A stretch of 45,700 nt of DNA from Pseudomonadota bacterium (GTDB lineage Bacteria > Myxococcota_A > UBA9042 > GCA-2863065). The stretch lies in assembly GCA_005776725.1 (NCBI GenBank), contig SXOO01000244.1, forward strand, positions 1-45,700. Reading direction: 5' to 3'. Every line of letters starts with the position of its first letter. Position 1 is the first letter of the stretch. The translations under genes and the position numbers were made by a program. Of this stretch, positions 8,038 to 16,790 are shown piece after piece. Below the pieces are notes generated by a model. The model worked only from the letters and a program-made list of their open reading frames with translations. It had not been told where the DNA came from and did no database searches.

Positions 8038-8429
8038 TCGGCCTGGATACGAACGTGCTGGTCCGCTACTTGCGGGAGGATGACGAGGCGCAGGCCGCCA
8101 GGGCCGCGGCGCTCGTCGACTCGGCCATCGAGAGAGGGGAGGCCCTGTTCGTCTCGCACATCGTGCTTTGCGAGCTGGTTTGGGTGCTTACGGCCGGATA
8201 TCGGCTCTCCAAAGCGGAGGTGCTGGCGACTGTGAGATCGCTGGTTTCCGCCGCCGAGCTCGTCATCGAGGAGGCCGACGAGGTGCGTCGAGCGCTTGCC
8301 CGCCACGAGGCCGGGAAGGGCGATTTCGCCGACTACCTCATCGGCGGTCGAGCGGTCGCCCGGGGCTGCCAGCGAGTCGCTACGTTCGACCGGGCCCTCT
8401 TGAGCGAGCCCGAGTTCTTCAGCCCGTGA
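8034..8429 (+). CDS. vapC: VapC-like PIN-domain ribonuclease toxin
   Basis: 131 residues from GTG 8034, overlapping the antitoxin stop by 4 nt. The PIN-fold acidic residues are all present: D4 in MIGLDTNVLVRYL, Glu in SHIVLCELVWVL, Asp in GKGDFADYLIG, and ATFDRAL near the C-terminus. Members cut RNA (tRNA, rRNA or mRNA) with Mg2+ when released from the antitoxin. Length is normal for VapC. The gene is intact, so the pair is probably functional. The RNA target cannot be read from the sequence. Confidence 0.93.
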   Translation: MIGLDTNVLVRYLREDDEAQAARAAALVDSAIERGEALFVSHIVLCELVWVLTAGYRLSKAEVLATVRSLVSAAELVIEEADEVRRALARHEAGKGDFADYLIGGRAVARGCQRVATFDRALLSEPEFFSP

Positions 8430-8560
8430 ACAACCACACGGCTTGCCTAGACGCACGACAGCCGCCGGCATGAGGCACCCGACTGCTCACGCTTTCAAGT
8501 GAGGTGGCGTGTCTTTGGACGCTACCCGCGAGGGCAAGGGAGCGCACGCGGTCTACGGCG

Positions 8561-11350
8561 TCAGAAGCCGGGCCAGCCGGCGCCGAGCGCTCGGGCGGGT
8601 GACAGGGGGCTCAGGCGGTAGTCGTGCCCAGTGGGGTCGAGGAAGATTGGAGACCCCGTGATGTTGCCCTCGCCCGAAGCGCCCACGGGCTCCTGCGTGA
8701 GGCACTGGCGCATCGTGATCTCGTCCTCGGTCCAGTTCGTGGTGACCGTCTTGCCCACATCGTGAATCACCACCCGCTCCAGGGTGGGCCGAATGTCCGC
8801 CGTCTCGTGGTCGCCGCCCCCGCGATCCGACACGAACAGGCCGTCGCTGGTATGCCCGGCGATCGTGGTGTCTGTGACGGTGGGGCCGAACCAGTGCTCC
8901 TCGCCCTCGTGCGCCGCGTACCACTCGGGGTAGACGTTCCAGTAGTCCACCTTGAGCCCGCGGTTGCTGCTGGCGATCAGCGTTCGGGTGAGCGTGGGGC
9001 GCCCGCCGGTTAGCGAGACCGCCTTGTCGGCAGCGCCGTATACGAGGCTGTCCTCGAGGCGCAGGCTGGCACCGCGCGTGTCGAGCCCATCGTCGGCCAC
9101 GTCCGCGATGACAAGCCTGCGGAGCACGATCTGCTCGTCCTCGCGCGTCAGGCCCTCCCAGTGATCTTGCGGGCTCTGCTCGATCAGGCCCTTGGCCATG
9201 TACCCCCAGACGTAGATGCCGTCGTTGTCATCCGGCCCGTACGAGCCTACGACCCAGGTGTCCTCTACCGTGACGTTCGGCGAGTCGAGCTCCATGCCGT
9301 GCCCCAGGCGCTCGAAGGCGCTGCTCCGGATCACCACGTCCACGCCGACGGCGAACAGGCCCTTGAAGGGCGTATCGGCCACGACCGTCCTGTCGAAGCG
9401 TAGCGTGCCACCCATGACCCGAAGCATGGGGGCGCAGCAGTGGCGGTCGCGGACGCCGTCGCGCGGCTTTCCGATGTCGCCGCCGCCGGTCACGAACACA
9501 TTGGACCACTCGAGGCGCGCCGCGGCGCCGCTCTGGAGCCACTGCCCCCAGTGGGCGCCGGGCATGGCCTGCAGTTGGATGGGCGCCTCCTCCGTGCCGT
9601 TGGCTTCCACGCCGCCGCGAACGTCCAATCCGGCGCCCGCCTCGAGTCGCACCAGCGCGCCGGGCTCGATCACCAGGGTGTCGCCCTCGGCGATCTCAGC
9701 CACGCCGCTAACTCTCACGACCTCGTCGCTACCCCAGCGCAGCGCGTCTCCCGTCAGCTTGCCGCTGACCACCTTCTCGTCGGCGGACTCTTCGAGGACG
9801 GTGACCTCGCGGCTGGCGGTGAGACCCCCGAGCTGAAACCGGAGGGTGACCGGGCCGGGGCTCGAGATCGCCACCGAGACCGTCCCCATGCCGTTGTGCA
9901 CGGTGAATGACCCCGGGCTCACGTCGATCGGCTGGCCCTCGCGCGTGGCCGTGATGGTGCCCTGCGCTCGGAAGACGCGACGCTCCCAGTCACCGCCGGG
10001 TTGCAGCACCTCGATCCGGGTGGTCACCGCGCCGCCGGCGACCAGGCGCGGCGGCCCGCTCACCACGAGTCTCCGGATACACGCGCGCGCCTGCAGCTCC
10101 GACAAGCGGAAGCCCTGGAGGCGGTCGTTGCCCTGGTCGGCCACGATCAGGAGGTCCTGCGCCGCGTGGATGAACAGCGTGTCGGGGGAGTCGAAGAGGC
10201 CGGGTGCGCTGCCGTGTCCGCCGAAGCGGGCGATCTCGGTGAGCTCCTCGGGCTCGAAGACGCGGATGAACGCGCCCTCGGCGGCGTTCCCCTCGTCCAC
10301 CACGTACACAGTGCCGTGTGCGTCGATGTCGACGCCGTTGGGCGTCCCGATGAAGGCGCCGAAGCGCTCGAGGAACGCGAGGTCGCTGTAGCGGTACACG
10401 GCGATGTTCGCGGGGCCCTCGTCGCACACGTAGATCCGGTCGCGCACCTCGTCGATCACGAAGTTCTCGGGCTCCTCCAGGCGGCCACCTTCACCCGGGG
10501 CGCCATAGGAGGCGTCGCCGAACTTCCCAAGGTAGGTGAAGTCCGCGCGGAAGATCTGCACGTCGCGGCGCGCGCTCTTCGCGTTGTCGCGGGCGTCGTC
10601 CGAAATAAACAGGCGTCCCGAGCTGTCGAATCGCGCGGCCTGCAAGCGCACGAACTCGCCGTCCAGCGGGGCGTCTTTGTCTTTGGCGAACGCGCCGTGG
10701 AAGGCCTCGAACGCATAGTAGGGCGCGGCATCGATCGGCTTCAGGACCTGGAGGCGGCCGTTGCCTTGCTCCGCCACAACGATGTGTCCCGTGGTGCGGT
10801 CCCGAGCGAAGCCGGAGATGCCCCGGAACTCCAGCTGACCGGCGCCACCCGGCCCAGGGCTGGCTCCGAAGTCGTGGATCGGCGTGAGCCAGTCGGCCCG
10901 GACCGCTCGGTCCTCCGAGGTCACGTCGTAGAGGTGGAGCTCTTCGTACGCCGAGTCTTCGTCTCCGGCGAGGAGCAGGCCGTTCTCGTCCAAGAAGATC
11001 GCGTCGGGCTTGCCGAACTTCCCGAGCTCCGCACGGGTGCCGGGCCCACCCGCCATCCACAGCGGCTCGAGGGCAGAATTGGCGTCGATGGTGCACTCGG
11101 CCGTGGGGCGCGGGACGTCTGGCAGACGAACGTCAGGCTCGTCTACGGGGACGTCCGGCGGGGCGTGGGTGTCGTCCACCTCTGGGATATCCGCAGGCTC
11201 GACCGTGGTGTCGGGGGCGTTTGGCGAGTCGGTGGACGCCTCGCTGTCGGCGGCCAGCTCAGTGACCTCAGCCACATCGGAGCACGCCGCGCCGAGCGCG
11301 ACCCATACCCACAAGCCTCTCGAGGCGACGGAGAGACCCGTCTTTCGCAT
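8561..11350 (-). CDS. NHL-propeller plus parallel beta-helix lipoprotein
   Basis: 929 residues from ATG 11350, preceded by GGGAG. The frame stays open upstream to 12229, but that part is antisense-frame noise inside the molybdopterin subunit gene. MRKTGLSVASRGLWVWVALGAAC is a lipoprotein signal peptide (lipobox GAAC) followed by a Pro/Asp/Thr-rich linker (about 24-90). Residues about 100-430 hold five or six NHL-like repeats (GFARDRTTGHIVVAEQGNGR, VDIDAHGTVYVVDEGN, DLLIVADQGNDR), predicting a beta-propeller. An Ig-like segment follows. From about 540 to the end there are right-handed beta-helix/pectate-lyase-fold repeats (VIRSSAFERLGHGMELDS, LEDSLVYGAADKAVSL). It probably binds polymers or partner proteins at the cell surface; no catalytic motif is evident. 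Confidence 0.8.
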   Translation of the reverse strand: MRKTGLSVASRGLWVWVALGAACSDVAEVTELAADSEASTDSPNAPDTTVEPADIPEVDDTHAPPDVPVDEPDVRLPDVPRPTAECTIDANSALEPLWMAGGPGTRAELGKFGKPDAIFLDENGLLLAGDEDSAYEELHLYDVTSEDRAVRADWLTPIHDFGASPGPGGAGQLEFRGISGFARDRTTGHIVVAEQGNGRLQVLKPIDAAPYYAFEAFHGAFAKDKDAPLDGEFVRLQAARFDSSGRLFISDDARDNAKSARRDVQIFRADFTYLGKFGDASYGAPGEGGRLEEPENFVIDEVRDRIYVCDEGPANIAVYRYSDLAFLERFGAFIGTPNGVDIDAHGTVYVVDEGNAAEGAFIRVFEPEELTEIARFGGHGSAPGLFDSPDTLFIHAAQDLLIVADQGNDRLQGFRLSELQARACIRRLVVSGPPRLVAGGAVTTRIEVLQPGGDWERRVFRAQGTITATREGQPIDVSPGSFTVHNGMGTVSVAISSPGPVTLRFQLGGLTASREVTVLEESADEKVVSGKLTGDALRWGSDEVVRVSGVAEIAEGDTLVIEPGALVRLEAGAGLDVRGGVEANGTEEAPIQLQAMPGAHWGQWLQSGAAARLEWSNVFVTGGGDIGKPRDGVRDRHCCAPMLRVMGGTLRFDRTVVADTPFKGLFAVGVDVVIRSSAFERLGHGMELDSPNVTVEDTWVVGSYGPDDNDGIYVWGYMAKGLIEQSPQDHWEGLTREDEQIVLRRLVIADVADDGLDTRGASLRLEDSLVYGAADKAVSLTGGRPTLTRTLIASSNRGLKVDYWNVYPEWYAAHEGEEHWFGPTVTDTTIAGHTSDGLFVSDRGGGDHETADIRPTLERVVIHDVGKTVTTNWTEDEITMRQCLTQEPVGASGEGNITGSPIFLDPTGHDYRLSPLSPARALGAGWPGF

Positions 11351-11459
11351 CGCATGCTCCCGCCGGAATCCGCACGACCGGCCCGCGCAGCCTACCATGC
11401 CCCCGCCCGCGCGGGCGCTCACGCTGAAGCGCTTGCGCCTCGCCCCACGCGCGCGGCCT

Positions 11460-13847
11460 CTACGCTGGGCCCGTGCGCGACTCCTGCCGGTGCATCGCCA
11501 GCATGACCTGCTCGGTTGTGGCGGGGATGCCCAGCTGGGTCCATGGCGCGCCAGGCGAGCGCAACGCGTCGTGGATCGCCGTCCAGACGGAGAGGCCGAG
11601 GAGCAGCGGGGGTTCCCCCACCGCCTTCGTGCCCCGCACATTCTGGGTGTTGCCGGGGTTCTCGACGAGCTCGACGTTAAATACCCGCGGCGTGTCCTGA
11701 ACGCTGGGGATCTTGTAGGTGCTGGGGGAGTGCGAGACGAGCAGCCCGCGCTCGTCGTAGACGAGGTTCTCGGTGGTGACCCAGCCCATCCCCTGGATGA
11801 ACGCGCCGGTGACCTGTCCGAGGTCCAGGCCCGCGTTGATCGGCGCTCCCAGGTCCATGAGGATGTCGACCCGCTGGACCTTGGTCTCGCCCGTGAACCG
11901 GTCGAGCTCCACTTCGGACGCTGCGACGCCCTGCGTGAAATAGAAGAAGGGGTGTCCCTGCCCGGTGAGCTTGTCGTAGTGGATTCCGGGGATCCGGAAG
12001 AAGCCGTAGTCACCCAGCTGAACCCGCGACAGATAGGCCTCGCGACACAGCGCCGCGAAGGGGAGCGAGGAGCCCTCGCCGCGCAGACGAACCTGCCCGT
12101 CCACGAAGTCGAGCTCTGGGGGCTCGGAGCCGGGTCGTGGGTCCAGCTCGACCTCCGTGCCGAGGCCGGCGGTGCGCGAGGGGCGGCGCTCCGGGGGCAG
12201 CGCGAGCAGCTGCGCCGCCACGTTGGCAAGGCGCTCTCGTATGCGCTCGGCCGCCAGCTGCGCCGCTTTGGCGTTGAGGTCGGTGCCGGCGGAGGCCGCG
12301 GTGGGCGACGTGTTGTGGTTCTTCTCGGTTGACGTGGGCATCACCCGCACCGCGGCGAGTGGGATCCCGAAGACCTCGGCCACGACCGTGGCGATGCGCT
12401 GGTTCACGCCCTGACCCATCTCGGTGGCGCCGGTAGACACCTGGACGGTGCCGTCCTGGTGCACGTTCACGAGCGCGTTGCCCTGGTTCAGGAAGCGCGT
12501 GGTGAAGGAGATCCCGAACTTCACCGCCGTGAGCGAAAGACCACGGCGAGTTGTCCGCGAGGTCTGGTTGTGACGCGCGATCGCCTCTCTGCGCTGGCGG
12601 TAGTCGCAGCGCGCCTCGAGGGCGTCGAAGAGCCCCGGGAGCAGGTTGTTCTCCACGGTCTGGCCGTACGGCGTGGTGTCGAAGCCGGCTCGGTAGACAT
12701 TGGCGCGGCGCACGTCCAGCGCGTCGAGGCCCAGGTGGTGGGCGATCTGCTCCATGATCGCCTCGATGACCGCGACGCCCTTCGGGCCGCCGAAGCCGCG
12801 GAAGGCGGTGTGCGGGTGCTCGTTCGTGCGGCACACGAGGCCGGTGATCCGCGCTGCGGGCAGGAAGTACGCGTTGTCGGTGTGGAGCATCGCGCGCTCC
12901 ATGATCGACGTGGAGAGGTCGGCGAAGGCCCCGCCGTTCGAGTGGTGCCGCGCCTCGAGACCGAGCAAGCGACCGCGCTCGTCGAAGCCGACGCGCCACG
13001 CGATCTCGAACGGGTTGCGCTTGCCCGTCATGATCATGTCGTCGTCCTTGGTGAGGACGAGGCGCGCCGCCCGCCCGGTGCGCTGCGCGACCAGCGCCGC
13101 GAACGCCGCGAAAGGCGCCGCCTGCGACTCCTTGCCGCCGAAGCCGCCGCCCATCCTTCGGACCACTACCGTGACCATGTTCGCGGGCAAGCCTAGGGCG
13201 TGCGCTACGACGTGTTGCACCTCCGTCGGGTGCTGCGACGACGCGTGAACCTCGATCCGGTCGTCTTGCGGATAGGCGATCGCCGCTTGGGACTCGAGGT
13301 AGAAGTGGTCTTGCCCCTGGATCACCAGGGTGCCCGCGAGCGTGTTCGGCGCCGCCGAGATTGCCGCGTCCACGTCGCCCCGCTCGATCTTTCGCTCTAC
13401 GCCGATCGCGCTGCCTTGAGCGCGCGCCTCGGCGATCGTGCGGATGGCCGGCAACACCTCGTAGTCCACGCGCACCGCGCGCTTGGCGACCTCCATCGCG
13501 TGCTTCGTCGGCGCGGCCACCACGGCGACCGGCTCACCCACGAAGCGGACGAGGTCGTCGGCCAGCAGGGGCTGGTCTTGGAAGATCGTGCCCCAGAGGT
13601 TGTGCGCCAGGTCCCGCGCGGTGAGGACCGTGGCGCCCTCTGCCACCCTCGACGTGTCGATCTTCAGGACGCGCGCGTGAGCGTGTGGGCTGAAGACCAC
13701 ACCCACGTGCAGCTCCCCCGCCACCGGGGGACGGTCGTCGATGAACTCCGACGCGCCTCGGACGTGAGTGTGCGCCGAGTCGTGCGGCGGGGTCGGCCGG
13801 TTGGGCGCGATCTCGAGGCGCAGCGTCTGTTCGGGCTCCGGGCTCAT
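11460..13847 (-). CDS. xdhB: molybdenum hydroxylase large (molybdopterin) subunit, xanthine dehydrogenase XdhB-like
   Basis: 795 residues from ATG 13847, with an AGGAG ribosome-binding site 7 nt upstream. Molybdenum-cofactor motifs of the xanthine oxidase family are present: RMGGGFGGKE (Glu240), HTAFRGFGGPKG (about 347-358), TGATEMGQGVNQ and the catalytic-Glu motif RGTKAVGEPPLLL (Glu745). The family hydroxylates purines or aldehydes, using water at a Mo centre. The FeS/FAD subunit gene lies upstream at 15265-16698, separated from this gene by an MFS transporter gene. All three point the same way. Substrate cannot be fixed by eye: xanthine dehydrogenase is most likely, but other aromatic or aldehyde substrates are possible. 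No XdhC chaperone is in the window. Confidence 0.9.
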   Translation of the reverse strand: MSPEPEQTLRLEIAPNRPTPPHDSAHTHVRGASEFIDDRPPVAGELHVGVVFSPHAHARVLKIDTSRVAEGATVLTARDLAHNLWGTIFQDQPLLADDLVRFVGEPVAVVAAPTKHAMEVAKRAVRVDYEVLPAIRTIAEARAQGSAIGVERKIERGDVDAAISAAPNTLAGTLVIQGQDHFYLESQAAIAYPQDDRIEVHASSQHPTEVQHVVAHALGLPANMVTVVVRRMGGGFGGKESQAAPFAAFAALVAQRTGRAARLVLTKDDDMIMTGKRNPFEIAWRVGFDERGRLLGLEARHHSNGGAFADLSTSIMERAMLHTDNAYFLPAARITGLVCRTNEHPHTAFRGFGGPKGVAVIEAIMEQIAHHLGLDALDVRRANVYRAGFDTTPYGQTVENNLLPGLFDALEARCDYRQRREAIARHNQTSRTTRRGLSLTAVKFGISFTTRFLNQGNALVNVHQDGTVQVSTGATEMGQGVNQRIATVVAEVFGIPLAAVRVMPTSTEKNHNTSPTAASAGTDLNAKAAQLAAERIRERLANVAAQLLALPPERRPSRTAGLGTEVELDPRPGSEPPELDFVDGQVRLRGEGSSLPFAALCREAYLSRVQLGDYGFFRIPGIHYDKLTGQGHPFFYFTQGVAASEVELDRFTGETKVQRVDILMDLGAPINAGLDLGQVTGAFIQGMGWVTTENLVYDERGLLVSHSPSTYKIPSVQDTPRVFNVELVENPGNTQNVRGTKAVGEPPLLLGLSVWTAIHDALRSPGAPWTQLGIPATTEQVMLAMHRQESRTGPA

Positions 13848-13938
13848 GCGAGGCTCCTCTTGGGTCGTCGGGCGAACCCGTGATCTCTCACGAACGCGGC
13901 CGCTTCGTCACCCGCTCGTGATGTTCGGCTCGCTGCGG

Positions 13939-15141
13939 TCAGCTGGGTTCAGGTGCGGCGTTGACACCCACTCGCCGCCTGAGCGCAGGCCCCATCGCCG
14001 CGAAGCCGAGGGCTGTGAGCACCCCCACGAAGCAGGTCAAGAGCCAGACGCCCGCGCCGAGCGGACCCAGCAGCGCGGTGCCCATGAGCGGGCCGGCGCA
14101 GGTTGCGATTCCGTGGGCCGCGGTGAACGCGCCTTGATACCGCCCCCGGTAGGCCGCCGGCGCCATGGCGGCTACGAGCCCCGCGTTGATCGGCGCCATG
14201 AGGATCTCTCCGACGGTCCAGATGAACACGCCCAACGCGAAGCCCCACAGCGTCCCCAGCGCGTACATGCCGAAACCCGCTCCTATGAGCGTCGCGGCGA
14301 AGGCGAGGGTACGCGCCGGATCGAGGACGGGGCTGCCATCGGCGCGTCGACGCGCGATGGCCGCGGTCGCGAACGGCTGGAGTGCCACGATCACCACGCC
14401 GTTCAGCGCAAGGGCCAGGCCGTAGTCCGCCTCGTCGAAGGCCAGGCGCGACATGTCGGCTGCCATCGTGGCCCCGGCTTGGTTGAAGATGAGGCTCACG
14501 GCGAGGCAGAGCCCGAGGACGACCAGAAACAGCGCGTCGTGCAGCACGCCGCCGGAGGCCGCGCCGGTGCGCGTCGCCGCGCTGGGCCGTGTCTCGGGGA
14601 CCAGGAGAAAGACCAGGGCCGCGTAGGCGAGGGTGGTGGCAGCGTCCACCGCGAAGAGCAGCTCATATCCCTGCCGCGCGAGGAAGCCCCCCGACGCCGC
14701 AGCGACGGCGAAGCCCAGGTTCACCGCCCAGTATTGGAGGCCGAACGCCCGGGCGCGGTCTCCTGGAGGAACGATGTCTGCGATCGCGGCGTTGACCGCC
14801 GGCCGGTAGGTCTCCGCCACGAGGCCGAGGAGGAACACGCCGATCGTGAGCTCGGGCACCGTCCGCGCCCGGGACAGGAGGCCGATCACTACGGCGCCGC
14901 CCCCGAGACCCAGGAGCACCGTGGGGCGTCGGCCCCAACGGTCGGCGAGCTGACCGCCCAGCCATCCGGCGAGCGTTGCACCGAGGCCGTAGAGCGCCAC
15001 GAGCAGCCCAGCCTCGGCCCCGTCCAGGCCGCGCTCCCGGGTGAGGTAGAACGTCAGATAGGTGACGACCACCGTGCCCATACGATTGACGATCGAGCCC
15101 CACCAGAACACCCAGAAGAGCCGTGGAAGGGGTCGCTGCAT
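13939..15141 (-). CDS. MFS transporter, MdtH/YajR-like 12-TM permease
   Basis: 400 residues with about 12 hydrophobic helices. The major facilitator motif A between helices 2 and 3 is clear: GWLGGQLADRWGRRP. A motif-C-like helix VNLGFAVAAASGGFLA lies in helix 5. The overall pattern is that of drug/metabolite proton antiporters. The gene lies between the two subunit genes of the molybdenum hydroxylase (gaps of 123 and 91 nt), all on the minus strand. It may therefore import the hydroxylase substrate or export its product. That link is inference from position only. Confidence 0.87.
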   Translation of the reverse strand: MQRPLPRLFWVFWWGSIVNRMGTVVVTYLTFYLTRERGLDGAEAGLLVALYGLGATLAGWLGGQLADRWGRRPTVLLGLGGGAVVIGLLSRARTVPELTIGVFLLGLVAETYRPAVNAAIADIVPPGDRARAFGLQYWAVNLGFAVAAASGGFLARQGYELLFAVDAATTLAYAALVFLLVPETRPSAATRTGAASGGVLHDALFLVVLGLCLAVSLIFNQAGATMAADMSRLAFDEADYGLALALNGVVIVALQPFATAAIARRRADGSPVLDPARTLAFAATLIGAGFGMYALGTLWGFALGVFIWTVGEILMAPINAGLVAAMAPAAYRGRYQGAFTAAHGIATCAGPLMGTALLGPLGAGVWLLTCFVGVLTALGFAAMGPALRRRVGVNAAPEPS

Positions 15142-15264
15142 CGGGTGGGGGTGGCCTTGGCGGGGGGTGGCGGAGCGCCGGCAGCCCGGGCCTTAGGGTC
15201 CCGAGTGCGTGGCTGGGCGTGCCTCGTGCGCCGCTCACCGACGGGGCTCAGGCGCCGTGGAGAC

Positions 15265-16698
15265 TCAGCTCGGCGCGGTGTGCGCTAGGGCGAAGCGGCG
15301 ATACAGGTTGCCGGCCAGCACACGCCGGCCTTCTGCCGAGCCTCTGACGTCGCTTCGCGGGGTGATCTCCGCCTCGATCGCGGTGGCCACCACGTCCACC
15401 GAGTCTTCGACGCGTTGACCCACCAGCAGGGCCTCGATAGCCGGGAGCCGGGCCGCAGTGGGACCGACGCCGCCGTAAGCGACCCGGGCGTCTGTGATTC
15501 GGCCGACATCGTCTCGCTCGAGGCGGAACGCCGCACCCACGAACGAGATGTCGAGGTCCTTGCGTTGACAGACCTTCACGGCGCTGAAGAGCGTGTTCGG
15601 GACCGGGGCCGGGATCCGGACGGCGGTGAGCAGCTCGGAACGGTCGAGCGCCAGGTTGCGATAACCGACGTAGAGCTCCGAGAGCGGCAGGACGCGGCTG
15701 CCGGTGACGCTCTGGATCTGGACCTCGGCATCCAGCGCGAGGAGCGCGGGCAGGGTGTCGCCGATGGGCGAGCCGTTGGCGACGTTGCCCACGAGGGTGG
15801 CCACGGCCTTGATCTGCGGTGAGGCGAAGACACGGAGGAGCCGCGACAGCTCCGGGATGCGGTCGTAGACCGCGCGCTCGACCTCCCCGAGCGTGGCGTT
15901 CGCGCCAACGACCACGACGTCCCCATCCCAGCGGACGCCGCACAGCTCGGGCACCTTCGCCGTGACGATCGCGTGGCGAGGTGAGCCGGGCGGCCAGAGC
16001 GTGCCCTTGTTCACGACTACGCCAAGATCGGTGTTTCCCGCGACCAGGCGCGCGTCCGGGTGGGCGGCCCTCAGCGCCAAGAGCTGGGCGAGGTCGCTGG
16101 GCGCGTGAACCCGGCCATGGGTGGACGAATGCAGCTCCAGCGGCTCGGACCGGACGGCCACGAGCTCTTGGGCCACTGCGTTCGTGTGGTACCGCGGCAC
16201 CACCGGAGGCGGCTCGCGCACCGCGACCGCTGCGTCCACGATCGTCTGGTAGCCCGTGCATCTGCAGAGGTTTCCCGTGGTGTGGTTCTTCGCCTCGCGG
16301 GGCGTGCAGGTCCCGTGGTGCTCGAAGTGCCCGAGCAGCGCCATGACGAAGCCGGGCGTGCAGAACCCGCACTGGGACGCGTGATTGTCACGGAGCGCCG
16401 CCTGGAGCGGATGCAGCCCGTCCGGCGTGGCGACGCTCTCGATGGTCACGACGTGGGTCCCGTCGAGCTGTGCGAGGCCCAGGATGCAGGCGTTGACAGG
16501 GTCGAAGCGCCAGGGGCGGTCGCCGTCGGGGCGGCCGAGGAGCACGGTGCAAGCGCCGCAGTCGCCCTCGGCACAGACCACCTTGGTGCCCGTGAGGCGC
16601 CGCTCGTCGCGCAGCCAGTCCGAGAGCGTGAGGAAGGCGGCGTCGCCGCTGGCTTCCACGCGTCGTCCGTTGAGGTAGAGCTGTACCGCGTTTCGCAT
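15265..16698 (-). CDS. xdhA: molybdenum hydroxylase small subunit: two [2Fe-2S] clusters plus FAD domain (XdhA-like)
   Basis: 477 residues from ATG 16698 (MRNAVQLYLNGRR; AGGA just upstream). The frame stays open far beyond, but that part overlaps the next gene in antisense. The N-terminal plant-type ferredoxin domain has C42, C47, C50 and C71. A second helical [2Fe-2S] domain has C110-GF-C113 and C145-R-C147. The FAD domain (about 170-470) carries LVAGNTDLGV and LVGNVANGSPIGDTLPALLA, matching the XdhA FAD-binding signature. It passes electrons from the Mo subunit to NAD+ or another acceptor. Bacterial XDHs of this two-gene layout form an (alpha-beta)2 complex. Confidence 0.92.
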   Translation of the reverse strand: MRNAVQLYLNGRRVEASGDAAFLTLSDWLRDERRLTGTKVVCAEGDCGACTVLLGRPDGDRPWRFDPVNACILGLAQLDGTHVVTIESVATPDGLHPLQAALRDNHASQCGFCTPGFVMALLGHFEHHGTCTPREAKNHTTGNLCRCTGYQTIVDAAVAVREPPPVVPRYHTNAVAQELVAVRSEPLELHSSTHGRVHAPSDLAQLLALRAAHPDARLVAGNTDLGVVVNKGTLWPPGSPRHAIVTAKVPELCGVRWDGDVVVVGANATLGEVERAVYDRIPELSRLLRVFASPQIKAVATLVGNVANGSPIGDTLPALLALDAEVQIQSVTGSRVLPLSELYVGYRNLALDRSELLTAVRIPAPVPNTLFSAVKVCQRKDLDISFVGAAFRLERDDVGRITDARVAYGGVGPTAARLPAIEALLVGQRVEDSVDVVATAIEAEITPRSDVRGSAEGRRVLAGNLYRRFALAHTAPS

Positions 16699-16790
16699 GA
16701 GTCCTCGTGAGGCTGGGTGGTGCGGGGCGGTCGCAAACGGTCCCGAAGCGGAGCGGGGGCCATCCCCGCCCGCCCTTGGAGGGGAGGCGT

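Noticed and set aside
11351..12229. Apparent N-terminal extension joining the NHL lipoprotein to codons inside the molybdenum hydroxylase gene.
   Set aside because: The added part is Ser/Arg/Pro noise, and the lipoprotein signal peptide starts exactly at ATG 11350.
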